In this document: positions 1-5,118 of the stretch, piece after piece
How the letters are laid out: each line of letters begins with the position of its first letter
Numbering within the stretch: position 1 is the first letter of the stretch
DNA from: an uncultured Slackia sp.
GTDB taxonomy: Bacteria > Actinomycetota > Coriobacteriia > Coriobacteriales > Eggerthellaceae
DNA length: 6,556 bases
Assembly (NCBI GenBank): GCA_934646845.1
Contig: CAKUEV010000108.1
Location: 1 to 6,556, forward strand
Reading direction: 5' to 3'
Program-made: the position numbers and the translations under genes
The notes under the pieces: model-generated
Database searches by the model: none
Told to the model about the DNA's origin: nothing
What the model saw: the letters and a program-made list of their open reading frames with translations, nothing else

Positions 1-55
1 GGGCCGCAGCGAACCATTCAAAGGTATAAAACGCGACAAGCCGCAGAGCCCAAGC

Positions 56-991
56 CTATCGCCACTGAATTTGAACAAGGTCGGGAAACTTATCCCGCAA
101 GTCGTCCACGTTGAATGTTTGCAGCAGCTCTTCGGGAGTGGCGGGGTCGCACGTAGGTGCCAAGCCCGTGATGCCCGCGATGTGGCCGATAATCGCTTCG
201 GGGTTTTTGAAGCGCTCGAGCAGCGCATCGAGCGCGGCATCGTGGTCGCGCTTCGACAGGCGGCGGTCATGCTCGCCCACCACCAAAGGCACGTGCGCAT
301 ACTGCGCATGCGGCAAGCCGAGCAAATCTTGCAGGTAGCGCTGCTGCGGGCTCGAGCACAACAAATCCATGCCGCGCACCACGCTGTTCACGCCCTGCTC
401 TCCATCGTCGACCACCACGGCGAGCTGATACGCGAATGCTTCATCGCTTCGACGGATGAGGAAATCGCCGCAATCGTGCGCAAGGTTCTGCTCGAAATGG
501 CCTTGGATCAAATCGTCAATCGCGATGGTTTCGTCGGGCACCACGAGCCGCATCGCGGGTTTCCGCACTGCCGCCTTTTCCGCACGTTGCTCGGCGGTAA
601 GGTTACGACATGCGCCCGCATACACGAGCTTTTCGCCATGGTGTGGTGCCGAGGCTGCATGCAAATCGGCGCGCGTGCAAAAACACGGGTATACCAAGCC
701 CCGCTCAACGAGCGAATCGAACGCCGCCTGGTAGGCTTCGTCGCGGTTATGCTGAAAATACGGGCCTTCATCCCACGTGAGGCCCAGCGTTTCGAAATCA
801 CGCTGCACCGCATCGATGAACTGGGGTTTCGAGCGCTCGCGGTCTAAATCTTCCACGCGAAGCACCATGGTGCCGCCCTGAGACTTCGCCACAAGCCACG
901 CCACGAGCGCCGAAAAAATATTGCCCGCATGCATGCGACCCGTGGGCGAAGGCGCGAAACGGCCCTTGATATGTACGGTGTTGTTTTCCAT
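56..991 (-). CDS. gluQ: Glutamyl-Q tRNA(Asp) synthetase (GluQ-RS)
   Basis: This 311-aa protein is a stand-alone copy of the glutamyl-tRNA synthetase catalytic core. Known members activate glutamate and attach it to the queuosine base at the wobble position of tRNA(Asp), in the cytoplasm, rather than charging tRNA(Glu). Visible signatures are the class I HIGH-type motif in SPTGRMHAGN (residues 15-24), LRVEDLDRERSKP (about 44-56) and the KMSKS-type loop RRLSKRD (243-249). The zinc site typical of GluQ-RS is present as Cys103-x-Cys105 and Tyr124-x3-Cys128. The length of about 300 aa, without the anticodon-binding C-terminal half of a true GltX (about 470 aa), favours GluQ-RS over a truncated GltX. 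The start ATG gives the usual short extension before RFAPSPTG. I see no clear Shine-Dalgarno sequence before it, and a GC-rich hairpin ends 18 nt upstream. It is the last gene of the run, separated from the dehydrogenase by 63 bp. Confidence 0.93.
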   Translation of the reverse strand: MENNTVHIKGRFAPSPTGRMHAGNIFSALVAWLVAKSQGGTMVLRVEDLDRERSKPQFIDAVQRDFETLGLTWDEGPYFQHNRDEAYQAAFDSLVERGLVYPCFCTRADLHAASAPHHGEKLVYAGACRNLTAEQRAEKAAVRKPAMRLVVPDETIAIDDLIQGHFEQNLAHDCGDFLIRRSDEAFAYQLAVVVDDGEQGVNSVVRGMDLLCSSPQQRYLQDLLGLPHAQYAHVPLVVGEHDRRLSKRDHDAALDALLERFKNPEAIIGHIAGITGLAPTCDPATPEELLQTFNVDDLRDKFPDLVQIQWR

Positions 992-1009
992 GATCTACAG
1001 AATAGCACT

Positions 1010-1043
1010 CGAGGGCGCGCCATCCGAATAAGGCGCGCCCTCG
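1010..1043. other. Perfect 12-bp GC-rich stem-loop between adh and gluQ
   Basis: CGAGGGCGCGCC (1010-1021) is the exact reverse complement of GGCGCGCCCTCG (1032-1043), with a 10-nt loop. Each arm also contains the self-complementary octamer GGCGCGCC. It fills most of the 63-bp gap. Read on the minus strand it lies 11 nt after the dehydrogenase stop codon, and a run of six T precedes rather than follows it, so it is not a canonical intrinsic terminator in either direction. It could still slow or end transcription, protect an mRNA end, or be a protein-binding palindrome. Confidence 0.85.
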
Positions 1044-1054
1044 CAAAAAATCGC

Positions 1055-2221
1055 CTACAGCGCTGCGCGGTAGATTTCCACGATATCGCTTTCCTCGAGC
1101 GGCACGAAGCTGCCCACGCACCCGGCAGCGGCCTTCTTCGCCATTGCGGCGAAGTTCTCTTCGTCTTCGATGCCGACCTCATGCAGCTTCGAAGGCAGGC
1201 CCATTTGGTTGAACAGGAAATCCTCGGTGCGCTCGATGGCAGCGAGTGCCGCCCGAGCATCGTCGGCCTCGGCGATACCGAACACCGCGCGACCGTATTC
1301 GGCAAACGAAGCTGCCTTGCTCGGGTCTTTCGCAAGCACGTGCTTCATCCAAACCGGCGTCAGAATCGCCAAGCCCTCGCCGTGCGTGATGTCATAGAAC
1401 GCCGAAAGCTCATGCTCCATGGGATGCACGCACCATGCCACTTCGGCGCCGCTGTCAAGCAGGCCGTTAATCGCATGCGAGCCGCACCACATAAGGTTCG
1501 CGCGGGCATCGTAGTCGTCGGGTTCGGCCAGCGCGATGGGGCCGTAATGCACGAGCGTTTTCAGAATGGCTTCGCTCATATGCGCCTGGAGCGTGGCGCC
1601 TTCAACGTTGGTGAAGTAGTTCTCGAACACATGGCTCATCATATCGGCAGTACCAGCAGCCGTCTGTTTCTTCGAGACCGAGAACGTATACGTGGGGTCG
1701 AGCACCGACATCTTCGGCACGAACAGGGGCGACCCAGTTCCCCACTTCTCGTTTTTGCCCAAATCGGAAATCACGGCAAACGGGTCCATTTCGGAGCCGG
1801 TAGCCGCAAGGGTAAGCACGGAATACACCGGCAGCGCGGCCTTGATTTTCGTGCGATCGAGCACCAGGTCCCACGCGTCGCCGTCGTATTTCGCAGCGCC
1901 CGCAATAACCTTGGCCGCATCGATCACCGAACCGCCGCCCACGGCGAGCACCATGTCGATCGCGTGCTCCTTGCACAGGCGGGCACCTTCACGCACCGAC
2001 TCGATGCGCGGGTTCGGCTCAATGCCCGAAAGCTCCACCACATGCAGGCCTGCGTCGGCAAGAATCGCCGTAGCCTCGTCATACAGGCCGCTCTTCTTAA
2101 TGGAGCCGCCGCCATAGACGAGCAGCACATTCGAGCCGCTTTCCACAAGTTCGCTCAAATGCGAGATTTGGCCTTTGCCGAAATGAATCCTCGTGGGAAC
2201 GCAGAACGTGAAATTATTCAT
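1055..2221 (-). CDS. Iron-containing alcohol dehydrogenase (YqhD/BdhA-type, group III)
   Basis: This 388-aa protein has the usual length of the butanol-dehydrogenase/YqhD branch of iron-dependent alcohol dehydrogenases, which reduce aldehydes to alcohols with NAD(P)H in the cytosol. The N-terminal Rossmann-like part carries YGGGSIKKSG (36-45) and VGGGSVIDAAK (94-104), the nucleotide-binding signatures. The TGSEMDPFAVISD segment (141-153) is the usual active-site entry. The four predicted metal ligands are Asp193 and His197 in ADMMSHVFE, His266 in WCVHPMEHE, and His280 in YDITHGEGL, matching the spacing known from YqhD. The ATG start is supported by AAAGGGG seven nt upstream (2229-2235). It follows the CoA ligase by 85 bp, with a hairpin between them, so it may have separate expression. 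The substrate cannot be read from sequence. Short-chain or toxic aldehydes are the family norm, and aryl aldehydes are only a possibility from the neighbourhood. Confidence 0.93.
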   Translation of the reverse strand: MNNFTFCVPTRIHFGKGQISHLSELVESGSNVLLVYGGGSIKKSGLYDEATAILADAGLHVVELSGIEPNPRIESVREGARLCKEHAIDMVLAVGGGSVIDAAKVIAGAAKYDGDAWDLVLDRTKIKAALPVYSVLTLAATGSEMDPFAVISDLGKNEKWGTGSPLFVPKMSVLDPTYTFSVSKKQTAAGTADMMSHVFENYFTNVEGATLQAHMSEAILKTLVHYGPIALAEPDDYDARANLMWCGSHAINGLLDSGAEVAWCVHPMEHELSAFYDITHGEGLAILTPVWMKHVLAKDPSKAASFAEYGRAVFGIAEADDARAALAAIERTEDFLFNQMGLPSKLHEVGIEDEENFAAMAKKAAAGCVGSFVPLEESDIVEIYRAAL

Positions 2222-2252
2222 GTGGATGCCCCTTTCGAATGCCCCTCCATAG

Positions 2253-2290
2253 AAAGCGGGCCTTAAGAATTGCTTTCCCAGGCCCGCTTT
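2253..2290 (-). terminator. 11-bp stem-loop after the CoA ligase gene, possible weak terminator or adh leader hairpin
   Basis: AAAGCGGGCCT (2253-2263) is the exact reverse complement of AGGCCCGCTTT (2280-2290), enclosing a 16-nt loop. On the minus strand the stem begins 17 nt after the CoA ligase stop codon. It ends in GCTTTCTAT, a short and interrupted U-tract, so it would be a weak intrinsic terminator at best. It also lies 31 nt upstream of the dehydrogenase start and could instead be part of that gene's leader. I do not see a convincing promoter on either side. Confidence 0.45.
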
Positions 2291-2307
2291 GAATGTATCA
2301 ATATTCG

Positions 2308-3672
2308 TTATTTACGCAAGTCTTGCACATGCTTCGTCTTGCCCGTGGAGCGCTCGATGCCGCCAGGCTCGACGAGTTTCACCTTGGAAGCCACAAGCAT
2401 GACGCTCTTGAGCTTCTCTTCAATCATGCGACGGAATGCGTCCATTTCCTCGAAGGAATCGCTGAAGGCTTCGGGCTTGAGTTCCACATGCACCACCATG
2501 CGATCGAGGCCGGTTTCGTTGTCGACCACGATGCGATAATGCGGCGTGACGCCCTCGATGGTGGAAAGCACGTCTTCCACCTGGCTCGGGAACACGTTGG
2601 TGCCGCGAATGATGAGCATGTCATCGCAACGACTGCGCACCTTCTGCATGCGCGCCGTGGTGCGGCCGCACGCGCACTTTTCCTTGATGACGTGCGTGAG
2701 GTCGTGCGTGCGATAGCGAAGCACCGGAATGGCATGCTTGCCAAGCGGCGTGAGCACGAGCTCGCCTTCTTCGCCGTCGGGCACCGGCTCGCCGGTCTTC
2801 GGATCGACGACCTCCCACAGGAAGTGGTCTTCGGCGATGTGCTGCATGTCGCGGCTCGCGAGGCACTCGCCCGAAACGCCCGGGCCCATGACCTCGGTCA
2901 GGCCATAGTTGTCGGTGCACACGATGTGCATGCGGCTCTCGATTTCAGCCTTCAGGGCAGGCGTGCAAGGCTCGCCGCCGAACAGGCCGACGCGCAGGGT
3001 GCTCTTCTCCCAGTCGACGCCCATCTTCTCGCCCACTTCGCACACATGCATGGCGTAGCTCGGCGTGGCGACGAGAACCGTGGAACCGTAGTCTTGAATC
3101 ATCTGAATCTGGCGCTCGGTATTGCCCGAACCCGCAGGAATCATCATGCAGCCAAGGCGCTGCAGGCCGTAATGCAGGCCAAAACCACCGGTGAACATGC
3201 CATAGCCGAATGCCATTTGCACGCGGTCGCTCGGCACGACGCCCGCCATTTGCACCAGGCGCATAATGCAGTCGGCCCACAAATCCATGTCGCCGCGGTC
3301 GTAGCCAACGACGATCGGTTTGCCCGTGGTGCCCGAAGAGGCATGCAGCTCGACGATATCGTCGAGCGATTCGGCGAACAGGCCATACGGGAACGTTTCG
3401 CGCAGGGCGTTCTTATCGGTGAAGGGTAGTTTGCGCACATCGGCCAGCGTCTTAATATCGGAAGGCTTCACGCCCATCGCATCCATTTTGTCGCGGTACC
3501 ACGCAACGCGGTTATACGTCCATTCAACCTGGTCGATAAGGCGAGCGAGCTGAATAGCCTCAATGCGCTCACGGCTTGCGCACTCGATGGACGGGTTGTG
3601 GATGGGCAACTCATCGAAGCGCCCCTCGGCCGCCGCCTTCAGCGCGGCGCCCTTCACGGTCATGTCTGCCAC
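2308..3672 (-). CDS. paaK: Phenylacetate-CoA ligase family protein (AMP-forming aryl-CoA ligase)
   Basis: This 454-aa protein (from the proposed GTG start) belongs to the adenylate-forming superfamily. Known PaaK enzymes convert arylacetate, ATP and CoA to arylacetyl-CoA, AMP and PPi through an acyl-adenylate. Visible motifs, numbered from the GTG, are ASSGTTGKP, the ATP/phosphate loop (about 111-119); DNYGLTE (254-260), the adenine-binding motif; YRTHD (320-324), the ribose-binding Asp; a CACGRTT cysteine motif (333-339) common in this family; RGTNVFPSQVED (356-367); and a C-terminal STGKTKHV with the likely catalytic lysine (near 445-447). The reading frame stays open to an ATG at 3750, but that would overlap the ACT gene by 74 bp and has no family-like extension. 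GTG at 3672 sits 4 nt after the ACT stop with Shine-Dalgarno sequence just before it. ATG at 3663 is the alternative. Linkage to ACT and iorAB suggests indoleacetate, phenylacetate or 4-hydroxyphenylacetate as substrate, which is an inference. Confidence 0.92.
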   Translation of the reverse strand: MADMTVKGAALKAAAEGRFDELPIHNPSIECASRERIEAIQLARLIDQVEWTYNRVAWYRDKMDAMGVKPSDIKTLADVRKLPFTDKNALRETFPYGLFAESLDDIVELHASSGTTGKPIVVGYDRGDMDLWADCIMRLVQMAGVVPSDRVQMAFGYGMFTGGFGLHYGLQRLGCMMIPAGSGNTERQIQMIQDYGSTVLVATPSYAMHVCEVGEKMGVDWEKSTLRVGLFGGEPCTPALKAEIESRMHIVCTDNYGLTEVMGPGVSGECLASRDMQHIAEDHFLWEVVDPKTGEPVPDGEEGELVLTPLGKHAIPVLRYRTHDLTHVIKEKCACGRTTARMQKVRSRCDDMLIIRGTNVFPSQVEDVLSTIEGVTPHYRIVVDNETGLDRMVVHVELKPEAFSDSFEEMDAFRRMIEEKLKSVMLVASKVKLVEPGGIERSTGKTKHVQDLRK

Positions 3673-3676
3673 GGAA

Positions 3677-3690
3677 CTACCTGCCTTCCT
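3677..3690 (-). promoter_or_regulatory. Ribosome binding site of the CoA ligase gene, overlapping the end of the ACT gene
   Basis: On the minus strand the end of the ACT reading frame reads AGGAAGGCAGGTAG, with TAG as its stop codon, and after TTCC comes GTG. AGGAAGG lies 11 nt and AGGT 6 nt before the GTG, but both lie too far (20 and 15 nt) from the ATG at 3663. This favours GTG at 3672 as the start and suggests translational coupling of the two genes. Confidence 0.6.
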
Positions 3691-4129
3691 GGGCATTGCT
3701 GCGATCGAGATCGACGAGCGCGGTAAGTTGCGCCTGGTCGATAAGTTCAACCGCTTCTTCCTTCAGAGCCTCTTCGGCCGCCGCCAAATCTTTCACCGAA
3801 ATGGCGATATAGGTGGAAACGAGCGAATAGCTGTATTCAACGTTGATGTTCAGCTTCGCGAACACGCCCATGATATGGGCAAGCTCGCCCGGCTTGTCGG
3901 GAAGGCGCAGGCATAAAACCTCTTTCGCGACAACGGCGCAGCCCATATCGGCCAGCACCTGCTTCGCCTTTTCGGGGTTATCGACCACGAAGCGCACAAT
4001 GCCATAGTCGCCCGTGTCGCTCATGCAATAGCCGCGAACCTGCACTTCGGCCTCGACAAACGCGTCGAGCACGCGAGCCACGTGTCCCGGATGGTTCTCG
4101 ACGAACACGCCAATCTGAGAAATGCTCAT
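3677..4129 (-). CDS. Tandem ACT-domain protein, probable amino-acid sensor
   Basis: This 150-aa soluble protein consists almost entirely of two ACT folds. The first is about residues 3-65, with the ligand-loop signature ENHPGHVARVLDAF (11-24). The second is about 71-130, with PDKPGELAHIMGVFAKLNINV (78-98) split over the same strand-helix pattern. ACT domains bind amino acids and related ligands at domain interfaces. No catalytic, DNA-binding or membrane segment is visible, so it probably works by sensing a ligand and acting on a partner. Similar small double-ACT proteins occur next to arylacetate-CoA ligase genes, which makes an aromatic amino acid or arylacetate a reasonable but unproven ligand. 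The ATG is supported by AAAGGGG (4136-4142) six nt upstream. The gene is separated from the CoA ligase by 4 nt, so they are almost certainly co-transcribed. The 386-bp repeat-rich gap lies immediately upstream. Confidence 0.9.
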   Translation of the reverse strand: MSISQIGVFVENHPGHVARVLDAFVEAEVQVRGYCMSDTGDYGIVRFVVDNPEKAKQVLADMGCAVVAKEVLCLRLPDKPGELAHIMGVFAKLNINVEYSYSLVSTYIAISVKDLAAAEEALKEEAVELIDQAQLTALVDLDRSNAQEGR

Positions 4130-4167
4130 ACAGTTCCCCTTTCAAGCAATCCTTCGCAAATGCTGTT

Positions 4168-4212
4168 CAGCGGCGCGCTCATGCGCTTCCGCTTCGGTCA
4201 AGTCCTGACTCG
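4168..4212 (+). repeat. Repeat copy A, inverted relative to copy C at 4452-4494
   Basis: The core CATGCG-x3-CCGCTTCGG-x-CA-x-GTCCTG followed by CTCGC (4180-4212) recurs on the opposite strand at 4452-4484. There are only four substitutions and one single-base indel over 33 bp. An AGCGGC hexamer lies a few bases further out on both sides (4169-4174 and 4489-4494). By direct reading, the two copies could form a long-range stem of about 30 bp closing the interior of the gap. The adjoining TGCTGTTC (4161-4168) also matches part of the central hairpin at 4426-4448. Confidence 0.8.
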
Positions 4213-4225
4213 CACGAAAGCCACT

Positions 4226-4254
4226 ATTGCTGCTCAGTTGCACTGAGCAGCAAT
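4226..4254. repeat. Perfect 13-bp inverted repeat with 3-nt spacer
   Basis: ATTGCTGCTCAGT (4226-4238) and ACTGAGCAGCAAT (4242-4254) are exact reverse complements separated by TGC. In RNA this would be a 12- to 13-bp hairpin with a tiny loop. In DNA it is a near-continuous palindrome suitable as a protein site. There is no U-tract on either side, so terminator function is not supported. It lies about 100 bp upstream of the ACT gene start. Confidence 0.9.
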
Positions 4255-4270
4255 GCGCCCGCTCGGGCGC
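4255..4270. repeat. 7-bp GC inverted repeat directly abutting the previous hairpin
   Basis: GCGCCCG (4255-4261) and CGGGCGC (4264-4270) are exact reverse complements with a 2-nt spacer, giving in RNA a 6-bp stem with a four-base loop. It begins at the very next base after the 13-bp hairpin, so the two would stack end to end. Confidence 0.75.
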
Positions 4271-4282
4271 AAATGAATGAGA

Positions 4283-4307
4283 TTTAAATGCCCACAGGGC
4301 ATTTAAA
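4283..4307. repeat. Perfect 11-bp inverted repeat with 3-nt spacer
   Basis: TTTAAATGCCC (4283-4293) and GGGCATTTAAA (4297-4307) are exact reverse complements around ACA. The stem is GC-rich at the loop and AT-rich at the base. On the minus strand it is followed by TCTCATTCATTT, which is pyrimidine-rich but too interrupted to call a terminator. Confidence 0.88.
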
Positions 4308-4333
4308 CGTGCGGAATCTATCGGAATCGCACG
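4308..4333. repeat. Short hairpin with repeated GGAATC, overlapping a longer-range inverted repeat
   Basis: CGTGCG (4308-4313) can pair with CGCACG (4328-4333). Between them GGAATC occurs twice. The same left arm, GTGCGGAATC (4309-4318), is also the exact reverse complement of GATTCCGCAC (4411-4420) inside the big palindrome, so the two pairings exclude each other. Confidence 0.6.
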
Positions 4334-4379
4334 ACCGCCCCGCTAAACAGCACTATCTGCACGGTTTCGGTTAAAACAG

Positions 4380-4500
4380 GGATTGGAGCGGCTGATGTGC
4401 GTATCCGCAAGATTCCGCACTCGCAGAACAGCACTTAACGTGCTGTTCGTCGCGAGCAGGACCTGCCCGAAGCGGAGACGCATGTCAGCCGCTCCAATCC
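4380..4500. repeat. Long imperfect palindrome of about 120 bp (MITE-like element or structured RNA)
   Basis: Outer arms GGATTGGAGCGGCTGA (4380-4395) and TCAGCCGCTCCAATCC (4485-4500) match perfectly over 16 bp. Moving inward, TGCGT (4398-4402) pairs with 4478-4482, TCCGC (4404-4408) with 4472-4476, and CTCGC (4420-4424) with 4452-4456. GAACAGCAC (4426-4434) pairs with GTGCTGTTC (4440-4448) around the 5-nt loop TTAAC. That is about 40 paired bases, interrupted by an asymmetric internal loop (4409-4419 against 4457-4471). It starts on the minus strand 15 nt after the iorB stop codon. Its ends resemble terminal inverted repeats of a miniature element, but I see no target-site duplication. No transposase is present. 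Confidence 0.85.
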
Positions 4501-4515
4501 TGAAGAGGAAAACCC

Positions 4516-5106
4516 TTATGCAGAGTGCTCCTCCACGAACGCACGTCCAAGCTTGAAGGCCGCGATATTCACGTCCTTGAACTTGGCGGGAACGCGCGAT
4601 TCGATGACGGAAAGCCAGGTAGCCTCGTCATAGCTGAGCTTCGTGGAAAGCGCGCCCAGCAGCACGACGTTCACGGCCTTCACGCTGCCGGCCTCTTTCG
4701 CCAAAGCTTCGGCCGGCACCAGCACGGCGCCCGCCTGCTCAAGCGATTCGACAACGCCGCTCGGAGCCTGTACGGCGCCCGTAGCAACTGGCAGCGGCTT
4801 AATGAACTCGTCGTTCACGAGCAGCGCGCCGCCATCTTTGAGGAACTCGATATTGCGCAGCGCCTCAACCTTCTCGAAAGAAACCAGGTAATCGACGCTG
4901 CCCTTGTCGGCGACCATCGAGGCGACCGAATCGCCCAGGCGAACCACAGTGGTCACGGCGCCGCCGCGCTGGGCCATGCCGTGGATTTCAGAGAGCTTCA
5001 CGTCTTGGCCGCACGCCATGGCGACGCGGCTCAAAATGTCGGCGGCGAGAATAGCGCCCTGGCCGCCAACGCCCGACAGAAGCACAGTTTTCGTATCGTT
5101 GCTCAT
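4516..5106 (-). CDS. iorB: Indolepyruvate ferredoxin oxidoreductase, beta subunit
   Basis: This 196-aa protein is the gamma-domain-type subunit of the 2-oxoacid:ferredoxin oxidoreductase superfamily. With IorA it catalyses the CoA- and ferredoxin-dependent oxidative decarboxylation of indolepyruvate and other aryl-pyruvates to aryl-acetyl-CoA. Diagnostic segments are SGVGGQGAILAADIL (11-25), the glycine-rich CoA/cofactor loop; SEIHGMAQRGG (39-49), nearly invariant in IorB; and NVVLLGAL (146-153). The length is normal for the family (about 190-200 aa). The ATG start has AGGAAGGG six nt upstream (5113-5120), which overlaps the iorA stop codon, so translation of the two subunits is tightly linked. 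The gene ends just before the palindromic element. It could also act on phenylpyruvate or 4-hydroxyphenylpyruvate, as family members are often promiscuous. Confidence 0.95.
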   Translation of the reverse strand: MSNDTKTVLLSGVGGQGAILAADILSRVAMACGQDVKLSEIHGMAQRGGAVTTVVRLGDSVASMVADKGSVDYLVSFEKVEALRNIEFLKDGGALLVNDEFIKPLPVATGAVQAPSGVVESLEQAGAVLVPAEALAKEAGSVKAVNVVLLGALSTKLSYDEATWLSVIESRVPAKFKDVNIAAFKLGRAFVEEHSA

Positions 5107-5118
5107 TTTCGGCCCTTC

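Noticed and set aside
1..55. Terminator or short gene downstream of gluQ
   Set aside because: Only a 7-bp direct repeat GCCGCAG is visible; there is no stable stem with a U-tract and no frame.
71..847. Long plus-strand frame of 258 codons
   Set aside because: It lies entirely antisense to gluQ, whose family motifs are unmistakable. GC-rich codon bias creates such open antisense frames.
929..2266. Plus-strand frame of 445 codons
   Set aside because: It is antisense to the iron alcohol dehydrogenase and the start of gluQ; the translation is rich in His and Arg and shows no domain.
2293..3429. Plus-strand frame of 378 codons
   Set aside because: It is antisense to the CoA ligase and composed mostly of Ala, His and Arg with no recognisable fold.
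4190..4225. Promoter with TTGACC as -35 for the ACT gene
   Set aside because: No -10-like hexamer lies 16-18 nt downstream on the minus strand; the hexamer is part of repeat copy A.
4130..4515. T-box, tRNA, tmRNA or other known RNA family in the repeat-rich gap
   Set aside because: I found no T-box AGGGTGG-type element, no cloverleaf with a TΨC-like GTTCGA arm, and no other consensus I can recognise.
4130..4515. CRISPR array
   Set aside because: The repeats are inverted, few and unequal in spacing. There is no series of identical direct repeats separated by spacers.
4395..4556. 53-codon plus-strand frame through the palindrome into the end of iorB
   Set aside because: It is translated palindrome plus antisense of iorB, basic and low in information, with no ribosome site.
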